Below, piece by piece: positions 42,198 through 50,681 of a DNA stretch of 54,726 nt. The stretch spans positions 1 through 54,726 of the forward strand of contig NZ_JARZHH010000074.1 in assembly GCF_029946515.1 (NCBI RefSeq). Direction: 5' to 3'. The first letter of the stretch is position 1. The number at the start of each line of letters is the position of its first letter. Origin of the DNA: Polyangium sp. 6x1. GTDB lineage: Bacteria; Myxococcota_A; Polyangia; Polyangiales; Polyangiaceae. A program made the position numbers and the translations under genes. Under the pieces are notes generated by a model. The model worked only from the letters and a program-made list of their open reading frames with translations. It made no database searches and was not told where the DNA came from.

Positions 42198-43667
42198 TCA
42201 GAAGCCGATGTTGTCCTTGCCGCCCTTGGGCGACTTGGTTGCGGCTTTCGTGGTCGTCGCGGGCGGAGGTGCGGTCGTCGTCGCGGGCGCGGACGCCGTG
42301 TTGCGGGTCGTGAGTTTGCCCGTGGCCGTCGTCGCGGGCGCCGCCGGTTCGGCGAGCGCGCTTGCGGTCGGCGGAGGCGCCGGGGCGACGACGGGCGTGG
42401 GGGAGGGGGAAGGCGCGGGCGTCGCGGCTGCGGCTGCCGTCGAGGCCTCGACGGGCGCGGCGGAGACGGGCGCGGCGTCGTCGCCTCGCCCGACGGCGAG
42501 GAACACGCCCACGGCGCCGAGGACGACCACGCCGACGCCGGCCGCGATGAGCGCGGGCTTCTTGCCGCCGCCCGCGCGCGCAGCGGTGGTCGAGGTCCCG
42601 ATGAGCGTCTGTGGCGCGCTCGCGGGGCCTTGCGGCGCGCTGTACGGCGGCGTGTACGGCGAGGAGACGTAGCCGCTCGGGGAGAGCGGGGCCGGCGTCA
42701 GGGCCATCGGCCCGCCCGAATAGGGCGCGGGCGTCGGCCCACCCGAGTAGGGCGCGGGCGTCGGCTCGGGGTGCGTGTGGAGCGACCCGCGGGCGACGCC
42801 GCCCGTCACCGCGTAGGGCGACGGCGCGCCAAGGATGGCTTGTTCGAGCGCCTCGGCCATCTCCTTCGCGCTGGCGTAGCGCTCGGCCGGATCGCGCCGG
42901 AGCGTACGCTGGAACCAGGCGTCGACGGCGGGCGGCACGTCGGGCCGGAGCGCGCTCGGGAGGTGGAAAGCGCCCGTGTGCACGGCGACCGAGAGCGAGC
43001 CGACGGTCTCGCCGTGGAAGGGCACGCGGCCGGTGATCGCGTGGTAGGCGACGACCGCGATGGACCAGAGATCCGAGCGATGATCGACGCGCCGCGCGCT
43101 GAGGAGCTGCTCGGGGCTCATGTAGAGCGGCGTGCCCATCATCGAGCCCGTGGTCGTGGCGCCGAGCGAGCCGTCCGGGCCCATCTTGGCGATGCCGAAA
43201 TCGAGCAGCTTGACGAAGGTCTCGCCGTCGAGGTTGCAGAGGAAGATGTTGTCCGGCTTGATGTCGCGGTGGACGATGCTGAGGGCGTGCGCGCGGGCGA
43301 GCGCCTTCGAGGCCTGCGACACGACGAGCGCGACGTCCTTGAGCGGCAGCGGCCCTTCCCGGCGGATGCGGCGCTTCAGGTCCTCGCCTTCGAGCAGCTC
43401 CATCACGATGTACGGCGTGCCGTCGACGGTGAAGCCGTGATCGAAGACCTGCGCGACGTGCGGGCTCTTGATCTGCGCCGCGGCCATTGCCTCCGTGCGG
43501 AACCGCTGCACGAGCGACGCGTTCTCGACGTACGTCGGCGACATGAACTTGACGGCGACCTGGGTCCCGAGCGCGAGGTGGTCGGCGATCCACACGCTGC
43601 CCATGCCGCCTTTTCCGAGGAGGCGCTGGAGCCGAAGCGTCGGCGTGATTTGCTGGCCTTCCTGCAT
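42198..43667 (-). CDS. Transmembrane Ser/Thr protein kinase
   Basis: A 489-aa Hanks-type kinase with LGKGGMGSV loop, Lys40 in VAVKF, HRDIKPDN with catalytic Asp135, DFG at Asp156 and GTPLYMSPEQ. The kinase domain covers about residues 10-275. A Pro/Ser-rich linker with the repeat PTPAPYSGG precedes one membrane span (about 368-392, LIAAGVGVVVLGAVGVFLAV) and a Thr/Ala/Pro-rich exported tail ending GGKDNIGF, which resembles the end of the kinase at 32088 (GKSDIYLGR). It leads a unit with the PEGA/TPR gene (12 bp downstream) and perhaps the ATPase gene. The upstream region to the DUF2267 stop is 134 bp and holds the likely promoter, but I see no clear consensus. Confidence 0.94.
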   Translation of the reverse strand: MQEGQQITPTLRLQRLLGKGGMGSVWIADHLALGTQVAVKFMSPTYVENASLVQRFRTEAMAAAQIKSPHVAQVFDHGFTVDGTPYIVMELLEGEDLKRRIRREGPLPLKDVALVVSQASKALARAHALSIVHRDIKPDNIFLCNLDGETFVKLLDFGIAKMGPDGSLGATTTGSMMGTPLYMSPEQLLSARRVDHRSDLWSIAVVAYHAITGRVPFHGETVGSLSVAVHTGAFHLPSALRPDVPPAVDAWFQRTLRRDPAERYASAKEMAEALEQAILGAPSPYAVTGGVARGSLHTHPEPTPAPYSGGPTPAPYSGGPMALTPAPLSPSGYVSSPYTPPYSAPQGPASAPQTLIGTSTTAARAGGGKKPALIAAGVGVVVLGAVGVFLAVGRGDDAAPVSAAPVEASTAAAAATPAPSPSPTPVVAPAPPPTASALAEPAAPATTATGKLTTRNTASAPATTTAPPPATTTKAATKSPKGGKDNIGF

Positions 43668-43801
43668 CCGCGCGAGCCTTTCCGCACGACCCGCCCCGGC
43701 CCCGCCGAAGCGCGCGTGGGCGACTCGGTCGGAAGGTACACGATTTCGGAGGGGGATCGTAGCTTCCTGCCAGAATCCAGCGACGCCGCGAGGCTTTGCT
43801 T

Positions 43802-44449
43802 CTAGCGGCCTTTTTCACCGACGGGGCGAAGCGGACCGGGTTCGCCCTCGGCGAGGGTTTCGTGCTCGCGCTCCTGCGTGAGGCCGCGGCTCGACGAGAG
43901 TTTCGTCTCCTCGTGAGGGTTCTCGGCGCGAACGACCGAATCGGCGTGGGCACGCTCGGGCCGGGCCTCGCTGAGCGGCTTTGCGCTGCCGGGGCGGCCG
44001 GTGGCGAAAGAGTGTCCCTTTCCAGGCTCGGGCTCGGGGGGCCGGCGGAGGTGGACGGGCGGCGAGGGCAGGGGCTCGCGCGGCGCGAGGAGGCCGTCGA
44101 GCTCGGGCTCGAGGTGGCGGCGCAAGCGGAGGCGGGTCGTCTCGGGCAACCGATCGCCGAGGACGCCGAGGACGAGCCGGGTGTGCTCGATGGCGAAGCC
44201 GAGCGGCGCGCCCTCGCGCTCGGCGACGCGGCGGTAGAGCGCGTCCTCGGAGAGGTTGCCGAAATGCGGGCCAGCGAGGATCCAGGCCGCGAGCGGCGCG
44301 GGGAGCGCGTGCGCGAGGGCGCGGGCCTCGTCGGGCACGAGCGCCTCGGCGAATGCCCGGAAGACCGCCTCGGCGAGCGTCCGCGCGAGCGACGTTTCTC
44401 CAAGTCCTCCACGCCACGCGACCTCGTCCAGGAAGGATGACTCGTCCAT
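43802..44449 (-). CDS. DUF2267 protein
   Basis: A 215-aa protein. The first 110 residues match DUF2267: FLDEVAWRGGLGETSLARTLAEAVFRAFAEAL, VPDEARALAHALPAPLAAWI and RLRLRRHLEPELDGLL. The rest is a low-complexity, Pro/Glu/Arg-rich tail with no domain. The ATG at 44449 is chosen because AAGGAG sits six bases upstream. The frame stays open for another 300 codons upstream but is antisense to the leucine dehydrogenase gene and has no domain. DUF2267 proteins are small, helical and of unknown role, sometimes linked to redox stress. It is divergent from leucine dehydrogenase, with about 108 bp between the starts. Confidence 0.8.
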   Translation of the reverse strand: MDESSFLDEVAWRGGLGETSLARTLAEAVFRAFAEALVPDEARALAHALPAPLAAWILAGPHFGNLSEDALYRRVAEREGAPLGFAIEHTRLVLGVLGDRLPETTRLRLRRHLEPELDGLLAPREPLPSPPVHLRRPPEPEPGKGHSFATGRPGSAKPLSEARPERAHADSVVRAENPHEETKLSSSRGLTQEREHETLAEGEPGPLRPVGEKGR

Positions 44450-44557
44450 GCCCGCTCCTTTGCGCCGAGGGGCATGCGAGGCCCGCGCCACGCGCCGCGC
44501 GCGGCCGAGGGAAGCGCGCGCTTGCGTCGCGGGGCGATCGGTGCGTCCTTGCGATGC

Positions 44558-45595
44558 ATGGCGGAAGTCGTCACCAAGCACGCGGCGGGCGGCCCGCGCT
44601 GCGTCTTCGTCACGGATCCTCGCTCCGGCCTGCGCGCGATCGTGGCCCTCGACGACACGACGCTCGGGCCCGCCGTGGGCGGCGTACGCACGATGCGCTA
44701 CGCCTCGGCCGACGCGGCGCTCACCGACGTGCGCGCGCTCGCGCGGGCCATGACGCGGAAGTGCTCGCTCGCCGGGCTCGACGCGGGCGGCGGGAAGGCG
44801 GTCGTGCTCCTCGCGGACGGCCTCGATCGGAAGGCCGCGTTCGCGCGGCTCGGGCAGGTGGTCGAAGAGCTCGGCGGCGTGTTCCGTACGGCCGGTGATC
44901 TCGGGACGACGGCCGCCGATCTCGCGGTGATGGCCGAGCACACGCGGTACGTGCACACCGACGAACGAGGCCTCGCGGCGGCGGTGGCGCGTGGTCTTCT
45001 GCGGTGCATCGAGGCGTGCGCGTCCGCGCGAGGCGTGCCCGTGGAAGGGCTCTCGGTGGCGGTGCAGGGCGCGGGCGCGATCGGCGCGAGCGCGGCCGTG
45101 GTGCTCGCCGAGGCGGGCCTGCGGATCGTCCTCGCGGACGTGGACACGCGCCGCGCCGAGGAGGTCGCTCGTGGGATTGCCGGCGCGCGCGTCACGTCGG
45201 CGGAGCGCGTACTCGTCGAGGACGTCGACATCGTCGCGCCGTGCGCCGTGGGCGGTGTCGTGACGGCCGAGGTCGTCCGCGCGATGCGCGCCTGGGCCGT
45301 GTGCGGCGCGGCGAACAACGCGCTCGCGTCGCCCGAGATTGCGCGCTTGCTCGCGGCGCGCGGCGTCCTTCACGTGCCGGATCCGATCGCGTCGGCGGGC
45401 GCGGTGATCGACGGGATCGGCCTCTCCGTGATGGGCCTCGCGGACCGCACGCCGCTCATCGATCGGCTCGGCGAGACGGCGCGGCTCGTGCTCGACGAGG
45501 CGAAGGCGACCGGGCGGACGCCGATGGACGTGGCCGAGGCGCGCGCGCTCGCGCGGATCGCGGCGGCGCGGCGTCAGCTCAGAACCACTGATTGA
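44558..45595 (+). CDS. Leucine dehydrogenase (Glu/Leu/Phe/Val family)
   Basis: A 345-aa NAD-dependent amino acid dehydrogenase, close to the usual 350-aa length of bacterial leucine dehydrogenases. The substrate and catalytic lysines fall at the classical positions: Lys68 in AMTRK and Lys80 in DAGGGKAVV. GDLGTT (Asp113) and the nucleotide motif VQGAGAIGASAA (about residues 174-185) are present. It oxidises leucine, valine or isoleucine to the 2-oxo acids, feeding branched-chain acyl-CoA, the precursors of the iso-branched fatty acids common in myxobacteria (inference). The ATG at 44558 begins MAEVV. Its last 17 bp overlap the convergent membrane-protein gene. A phenylalanine- or valine-preferring variant is possible. 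Confidence 0.92.
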   Translation: MAEVVTKHAAGGPRCVFVTDPRSGLRAIVALDDTTLGPAVGGVRTMRYASADAALTDVRALARAMTRKCSLAGLDAGGGKAVVLLADGLDRKAAFARLGQVVEELGGVFRTAGDLGTTAADLAVMAEHTRYVHTDERGLAAAVARGLLRCIEACASARGVPVEGLSVAVQGAGAIGASAAVVLAEAGLRIVLADVDTRRAEEVARGIAGARVTSAERVLVEDVDIVAPCAVGGVVTAEVVRAMRAWAVCGAANNALASPEIARLLAARGVLHVPDPIASAGAVIDGIGLSVMGLADRTPLIDRLGETARLVLDEAKATGRTPMDVAEARALARIAAARRQLRTTD

Positions 45596-46400
45596 CGAGC
45601 TCCGCGGCGGCGATCGCGGCCGCGACGAACATGCTCATGCGTGCCGTTCGTTGCACCACGTAGGGGCGCGCCCAGAGGGGCGGCGGCTCGGGGAGCGCCT
45701 CGAAATGCTCGCCCCAGAGCACGCGCCTCACCTCGGGCGCGCTGCGGTAGTTCGCCTGCGCTTCAGGCGGCGGCATCTCGCGCGAGGCGCGCACCGTCAC
45801 GAGCAACGCGCGCGAACCGGACGCGCGCTGGGCTGCTTCGAGCGACGCGCGCGCCGGGCCCGAGAGGGCGAGCTGCGTGGGGTGCCCGTCCGGCGTGTCC
45901 TCCTCGAGCCTCACGCTCGTCTCGGTGGTCGAGAGGACCCGCGCGCGGACGAGCCCCTCCTCGCGCGCGCCCGACGTGATCTCCTCGAGCCGCACCGTGT
46001 CCGGCAGAGCGTCCTTCGCCGCAGCGGGCATCGTGCGCTTCACGAGGTGCGCGGCGAAGAGCTGCAGACCGATCCAGAGCAGCGCGACGACCACGCTCTG
46101 CCCCATGTTCACGTAGGCGAACGCGCGCGCGCCGAGCCCGTTCACGCCGGCGAACGTGTACAGACCGAGCCCGTTGATCAGCGCGAGGGCGGCCGTGCCG
46201 ACCGCGTTCATCCCGAGCCCGAGGAGAATGCCCACGGCGTTGATGCCGATCGCGATCGGCCCGACGGCCACGCTCGCGCCGATCGCCACGACGCCGATCG
46301 CGACGTTGCCGATCGCGATGAAGCCGACCGCGACGTTTCCGAACGCGATGAGCCGAGGGCGTGCGTCCTGCAATGGGCCCAGCCGCGGATCCCGGACCAT
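45579..46400 (-). CDS. Membrane protein with tandem A-x-G hexad repeats
   Basis: A 273-aa protein. Its first 120 residues are strongly periodic: units such as IAFGNVAVGF, IAIGNVAIGV, VAIGASVAVG and GIMP-free variants recur every six residues with Gly at a fixed position, which is compatible with a stacked beta-solenoid or tightly packed membrane helices. From about 75 to 115 it is clearly hydrophobic (FAYVNMGQSVVVALLWIGLQLFA, counted in two pieces). The rest (about 125-250) is a soluble domain, and the C-terminus has another hydrophobic helix. It is convergent with, and overlaps by 17 bp, the leucine dehydrogenase gene. Function unknown; no enzyme motif. Confidence 0.75.
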   Translation of the reverse strand: MVRDPRLGPLQDARPRLIAFGNVAVGFIAIGNVAIGVVAIGASVAVGPIAIGINAVGILLGLGMNAVGTAALALINGLGLYTFAGVNGLGARAFAYVNMGQSVVVALLWIGLQLFAAHLVKRTMPAAAKDALPDTVRLEEITSGAREEGLVRARVLSTTETSVRLEEDTPDGHPTQLALSGPARASLEAAQRASGSRALLVTVRASREMPPPEAQANYRSAPEVRRVLWGEHFEALPEPPPLWARPYVVQRTARMSMFVAAAIAAAELVNQWF

Positions 46401-46789
46401 CGGGAGAAAGGCTAGGCGACGAGGCGCCGGCCGGTCAACGAGGGCCTCGAAGGTGGCCCCGAGGAATCTACAAAGCCCGAAATTTTCCTGGAACGGCCGC
46501 CGTCCGCCCGCGGGGCCCTGCGCATCTGCCGCGCACCCCCCTGCGGATCCTCTGCCGCATGCGGAGCACGTGTCGCACGCCTGCGTACCGTCCGACGCAC
46601 CTCTCGCCGGTGCCGAGGCCGCTCCGATCCGCCGTCTCGTGCTTCGGGACCGCCCAGATTGTTCGCCTTCTCGACGGCGCCCCGACGCGACCGCGTCACG
46701 AGCCGCGAAAAACCATTTGCGCGCGCCGCGTCATTTCGCAGCGAAATCGCGTCGTGAACGTTTGTCCGCGCTCGGTACGCCGTTTGCCC
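46401..46789. other. Non-coding stretch, no feature recognised
   Basis: These 389 bp separate two divergent genes (hexad membrane protein and Cys-containing lipoprotein). I find no convincing gene, no repeat-family hairpin, and no clear -35/-10 or sigma-54 pair. It presumably holds both promoters. Confidence 0.5.
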
Positions 46790-47572
46790 ATGGCGCCCAG
46801 CATGCCCGCCCGCGTGATCCTCCCTCGATTCCTCGCCTTGCCGTTTCTCGCGACGCTCGCCCTCGCGTCGTCCGGTTGCAGCCTCTTCGATCTGCTCGAG
46901 CCCGAGACCACCCTCGCCGACCTCGACCCGGCCCGCGCGCGGGTTGAAGTGGAGCTCGGCGAGTCGCCGCGTGTCTCGCTCGCGCTCGTGGCCAAGGAGG
47001 GGACGTGCGAGGCGATCACGGACGACATCGAGGCCAAGGTGGACGATCGGCCGATGGATCTCTTCATCCGCGGCGGCGAGACGCCGACGAAGGACGGCTG
47101 GGTCTGCGGCGCTCCCACCTTCCGCAAGGCCCTCGCCGAAGAGAACCTCGGCGAAGGCAAGACGCACTTCGAGGTCTCGGACGACACGGCGCGCATCGCG
47201 CTCGACTTCGAGGACCTGCTCGCCCCGCGCTCTCTCACCCCGAACCACCCCCAGAACAAGATCGATCCCGGCGTCGACCTCTCGCTCGCGTGGTCCGCGC
47301 CGGGCGACGAGCTCGACGAGGAGAAGCTCGACGTCGTGTTCACGTACGACGACGAGACGCTCGAATTGCCGGCGCCGCCCGAGGTGAGCGTCGTGGACGG
47401 GGAGATCGTCGTCCGCATCCCTCAGACCTCGCCGGCGGGCCCCGCGACGCTGCGCGTGGACGCCGAGGTCCACGTGGCCGCCACGTCCTGCGAGGGCACG
47501 CCGAGCTGCGAGGCCACCGTAAAAGTCTCGCCGACGGTCGCACTCGAAGTGACGAACGGCACGGTCCCCTGA
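46790..47572 (+). CDS. Hypothetical lipoprotein
   Basis: A 260-aa protein with a signal peptide and lipobox (ALASSGCSL). The mature part is acidic and beta-rich, with four Cys in two likely disulfide pairs (GTCEAI...WVCGAP and TSCEGTPSCEA). It ends with an Ig-like stretch (VSVVDGEIVVRIPQTSPAGPATLRV cut into strands). I do not recognise a family. The ATG at 46790 is used; ATG 46802 would also work. It is followed 51 bp later by the epimerase gene, so a shared transcript is possible but no functional link is evident. Confidence 0.75.
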   Translation: MAPSMPARVILPRFLALPFLATLALASSGCSLFDLLEPETTLADLDPARARVEVELGESPRVSLALVAKEGTCEAITDDIEAKVDDRPMDLFIRGGETPTKDGWVCGAPTFRKALAEENLGEGKTHFEVSDDTARIALDFEDLLAPRSLTPNHPQNKIDPGVDLSLAWSAPGDELDEEKLDVVFTYDDETLELPAPPEVSVVDGEIVVRIPQTSPAGPATLRVDAEVHVAATSCEGTPSCEATVKVSPTVALEVTNGTVP

Positions 47573-47623
47573 AGCGAGCGAGCAGCGCTCCCCATGCGCG
47601 GCGCGGGGCGGTAGACTCGCCGC

Positions 47624-48628
47624 GTGATGGGTGATGTGTCGTTGACGGATGCGAAGGTCCTCGTGACCGGAGCGAGCGGGTTCATCGGAGGACGCCTGGC
47701 CGAGCGCCTCGCGTCCGAGGACAAGGCGAGCGTCGTCGGGGCCGGGCGATCCTTCTCGGAGGAGGCGCGGCTTCGCGACGCGGGCGTGACGATCCACCGG
47801 GCCGACGTGCGCGACGAGGGCGCGATGGCGCGGCTCTGCGAGGGCAAGCGCGTGGTCTTTCACCTCGCCGCGTGGCTCGAACGCGGCAAGGGCGGCGAGG
47901 CGGACGCGTACGCGGTCAACGTGGACGCGACGCGCGCGCTCGTCGCGGCTGCGGCGCGCGCGGGGTGCGAGCGGTTCGTCCTCGTGAGTACGATCTCGGT
48001 GTACGGGCTCCCGTCGACGGATCACGTCGACGAGTCGGTGCCGATCGATGTCGCGCAGGTGGATCTCTACGGCCGCACGAAGGCGCTCGGCGAGGAGGCG
48101 GCGCGCGAGGAGGCAGCGAAGGCGAACCTCGCGCTCTCGATCGTGCGGCCGGCGATGGTGTACGGGCCGCGATCCGGCGGGTGGACGGTGGGCATGCTGC
48201 GGCTCGTGCAGAAGGGCGTGCCGGTGATCTTCGGCGACGGCCAGGGCCACGCGTATCCCGTCTACGTGGACGACGTCGTCGACATGGTGCGCCTCGCCGC
48301 GACGCGGCCCGAGGCGGCGGGCGAGGCGTTCAACGCGAGCGACGCGGCAGTCTCGTGGGAGCGTTTTTTCGGCTTCTACGGCGCGATGAGCGGGAGGCGC
48401 CCGCGCCGCGTGCCCATGCCCATCGCGCGCGTGATCGCCCGCGCGAACGAGCTCTTCAAGCTCGGCATCCCGCTCACGGTGGAGCGGCTCGATCGCTACG
48501 TGCGCAAGCTCCGCTATCCGTCGACGAAGGCCGAGCGGCTGCTCGGCTGGCAGGTGCGCGTGTCGCTCGACGAGGGCATGCGGCGGAGCGAGGCGTGGCT
48601 CCGCGAGACGGGAAAACTCGTTCGGTAA
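47624..48628 (+). CDS. NAD-dependent epimerase/3-beta-HSD-type dehydrogenase
   Basis: A 334-aa extended short-chain dehydrogenase. The nucleotide motif is VTGASGFIGG (TGxxGxxG, residues 15-23), and the active site is Ser in LVSTISVYG plus Tyr149-x3-Lys153 in LYGRTK. The NHxxW-like region and RPAMVYGPRSGG are typical of the NAD-dependent epimerase and 3-beta-hydroxysteroid dehydrogenase group. It probably acts on a nucleotide sugar or a sterol-like substrate; the sequence does not decide. GTG at 47624 and ATG at 47627 are adjacent starts. It is convergent with the phytochelatin-synthase-like gene (56 bp between stops). Confidence 0.9.
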   Translation: MMGDVSLTDAKVLVTGASGFIGGRLAERLASEDKASVVGAGRSFSEEARLRDAGVTIHRADVRDEGAMARLCEGKRVVFHLAAWLERGKGGEADAYAVNVDATRALVAAAARAGCERFVLVSTISVYGLPSTDHVDESVPIDVAQVDLYGRTKALGEEAAREEAAKANLALSIVRPAMVYGPRSGGWTVGMLRLVQKGVPVIFGDGQGHAYPVYVDDVVDMVRLAATRPEAAGEAFNASDAAVSWERFFGFYGAMSGRRPRRVPMPIARVIARANELFKLGIPLTVERLDRYVRKLRYPSTKAERLLGWQVRVSLDEGMRRSEAWLRETGKLVR

Positions 48629-48684
48629 GACAAACGCTGCCGGACGACGACGCTCTCCGATGATCGGGAGGCAGAGGGGCGAGG

Positions 48685-49266
48685 CTACGCCTGCTCTTTT
48701 CGCAGGATGAGGACGCCGCGGGAGCGGTCGGAGGCGGAGTCCTTGTCGACACAGGCCTTGTACATCCGCTCGACGGGGCACTTCCAGAAGCGGGTGTACT
48801 TGCGGGGATTGACGTCGCCCACGGTGAGCTCGCCGGTGTCCGTGTCGTAGTCCGCCAGGAGCGCGAAGTGACCGCCGCCGAGCGCGGTGCCGTGCGCGAT
48901 GTTGACGTTGAAGTTGAGCAGGTGGATGTCCTGCGGATCGGAGGCGGCGCGGGCCATCTCTTCCTTGAACCACGCGAGCGTCGCCTCGGGCCGGTCGAAG
49001 TGCACCACCCGCACCGAGACGGGCAGCTTGCTGCTCCGCATCAGCCGCAGCGCCGTGTCGTAGGTCTCGGCGAGCGTCATTCCGTCGTCGAGGACCGACG
49101 AGACCGGCAGCCGCGTGGCGTAGAAGATGTCATCGATTGCCGTGGGGAAGCCGAGCACGGTGAGCCCGTAGGCCAGCGCCGTGACGTTGCAACAGCGGAT
49201 CGGCTGCTGGAACTCGACCATGCTGATGCGCTCAAGATCCTTCGACATTCTCGGCGAAACGCTCAT
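48685..49266 (-). CDS. Phytochelatin synthase-like papain-fold protease/transpeptidase
   Basis: A 193-aa protein with the short prokaryotic phytochelatin synthase (PCS) layout. The triad is visible: Cys26 in EFQQPIRCCNVTAL, His133 in GGGHFALL and Asp151 in VGDVNPRKY. Spacing is 107 residues Cys to His and 18 His to Asp, almost the same as in plant PCS1 (56, 162, 180). Bacterial relatives (Nostoc NsPCS) mostly cleave glutathione to gamma-glutamylcysteine plus glycine and rarely make phytochelatins. There is no signal peptide, so it is cytoplasmic. AGGAGA precedes the ATG at 49266. No metal-resistance gene lies nearby, so thiol/glutathione handling or peptide processing are both possible. A cysteine neighbouring the active one (Cys25) is unusual. 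Confidence 0.8.
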   Translation of the reverse strand: MSVSPRMSKDLERISMVEFQQPIRCCNVTALAYGLTVLGFPTAIDDIFYATRLPVSSVLDDGMTLAETYDTALRLMRSSKLPVSVRVVHFDRPEATLAWFKEEMARAASDPQDIHLLNFNVNIAHGTALGGGHFALLADYDTDTGELTVGDVNPRKYTRFWKCPVERMYKACVDKDSASDRSRGVLILRKEQA

Positions 49267-49368
49267 TCCCAGTCTCCTATCACGAAATGCTCTCGTCGAT
49301 CGGGTCGTCGCGCACGGATTCGAAGGCGCCGCGTCCGGACCGCGTGGAGCGCCGCGCGACGCCGCGGC

Positions 49369-50244
49369 TCAGCGCTTGAGGCGCAGCTCGTCCCAGGCCC
49401 AGCGGGCGCCGGGCTCGGCGTTGCGCATGCCGATCTCGGACTCGCATCCAACGGAATCGCGGGTCGGGAAGACGCGCTCGGCGATGACAATGCCCGAGCG
49501 GCGCTCGTAGAGCCTGGCGCGCAGGTCGGAGATGGAGACGGTGCTGCCATCGGGACAGTTCGCTTTGTGCGAGGCGTCATCTGCCACGAGCACCCAGTCG
49601 ACGTCCCGGATCGTCTCGGCGACGCCGCGGAGGCGCGGAGATGCGGCGCCGCCGACGACCCACATCGAGCGCGGCTTCCCGGCCGCCTTGGAAGTGTCCC
49701 CCGGCAGCGCGACCGGGCCCTTGGCGGCGCCGCGCAGGACCTCCTCGACGCGCATGCGCAACGTCATGCCCCCGATCCGCAACGTCCCCTGTGCGCGGCC
49801 GCCATCGCGGAAACGGATCTCGAGCGGCACGTCGACGTAGAATCGATCGTCGGCGACCTCCGCGAGGTGACCGTCGAGCATCGGAAGGAGGGCCTCCGTC
49901 GGTACCGGGATCGCGTCTTCCACCTTCGCCACCTGGCCAGCGAGCGAGACGCTCTCGACGTCGTCGGCCTTGCGACCGAGGAGCCGACTGGTCAGCCCTT
50001 CGAGCTCGAACTGGCAGGTGTGCGGCGCTGGGCATTGCCCATCCTTCAGAGGCAGCGGAGCAGGGTCGGGCGGAGGCTGCGGAGCAGGCGCAGGCGGCGG
50101 CTCGGCCGAGCTCGATGGCTGCGCCGCGACAGCGACCTCCACGCCACTCGCACCGCCCGAGGGCGACGCGCCGCACCCCGCCGCAGCGAGGAGGACGGTC
50201 GAAACGAGGATGCCGTGGAAGGTGGACGTTGACGTCGGGCGCAT
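49369..50244 (-). CDS. Hypothetical Pro-rich lipoprotein
   Basis: A 291-aa protein with a signal peptide ending LAAAGCGASP (lipobox) and a Pro/Ala/Ser-rich linker to about residue 65. The mature domain has a Cys pair (GQCPAPHTCQFEL), about six short beta segments and a late Cys pair (ANCPDG...VGCESE). No known family is recognised. It precedes the PCS-like gene on the same strand, about 100 bp apart, so operon membership is uncertain. The start at 50244 is the first ATG with a good signal peptide. No function is assigned. Confidence 0.72.
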   Translation of the reverse strand: MRPTSTSTFHGILVSTVLLAAAGCGASPSGGASGVEVAVAAQPSSSAEPPPAPAPQPPPDPAPLPLKDGQCPAPHTCQFELEGLTSRLLGRKADDVESVSLAGQVAKVEDAIPVPTEALLPMLDGHLAEVADDRFYVDVPLEIRFRDGGRAQGTLRIGGMTLRMRVEEVLRGAAKGPVALPGDTSKAAGKPRSMWVVGGAASPRLRGVAETIRDVDWVLVADDASHKANCPDGSTVSISDLRARLYERRSGIVIAERVFPTRDSVGCESEIGMRNAEPGARWAWDELRLKR

Positions 50245-50681
50245 GGCGCCCTTCTACATCGCCCCAGCCTGCATCCAGGGCGAAAGAACCAGAATTTCCG
50301 CATCCTTCGAGGCGCAGCACGCTTCCCGTGCGGCGGTTGGTCGTGTCCTTCCACACGGCGCGGAGCCCCGTTTCCCGCTTTGGAGCTCTTCGTCTTCCCG
50401 CTTGAGCGCAATGCTCTTGACCGTCGGACAAACCTGTGCATTCAAGCGCCGACGCGCATCGGGCGCGTGAAGGGCGCAGAACCGCAGCACATGAGGCCTG
50501 TGCCTGCGTGAGCGCCACCGCCCGCCAGCGGATCGTGCCCGAGCATTGGGGACAAACCAATGCCTGGCGTCTTCAACGTCGCATCGGTTCGATGCGGAGA
50601 TCGCAACTTAAAGATATTTAATTGTCCACTTCGGCGCGGCGCAGAAAGCGAATGTCCCCACTGGTATGCCGGTTGCTTCGT
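50245..50681. other. 437-bp non-coding interval with short palindromes
   Basis: Divergent intergenic region between two lipoprotein genes. It holds small perfect palindromes: GCATTGG (50543-50549) with CCAATGC (50557-50563), GCATCG-GTT-CGATGC (50581-50595), and an AT-rich TTAAA-GATA-TTTAA (50608-50621), which is unusual for this GC level. It may contain the promoter of the gene at 50682. No gene was found in it. Confidence 0.45.

Noticed and set aside
43802-45373. Long minus-strand frame extending the DUF2267 gene upstream
   Set aside because: The extra 300 codons are antisense to leucine dehydrogenase, and the ribosome site and domain both place the start at 44449.
50417-50445. Possible sigma-70 promoter (TTGACC, 17 bp, ATTCAA) before the Cys-rich lipoprotein gene
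   Set aside because: The -10 match is poor and the site is about 240 bp from the start codon, with several equally good chance matches expected.
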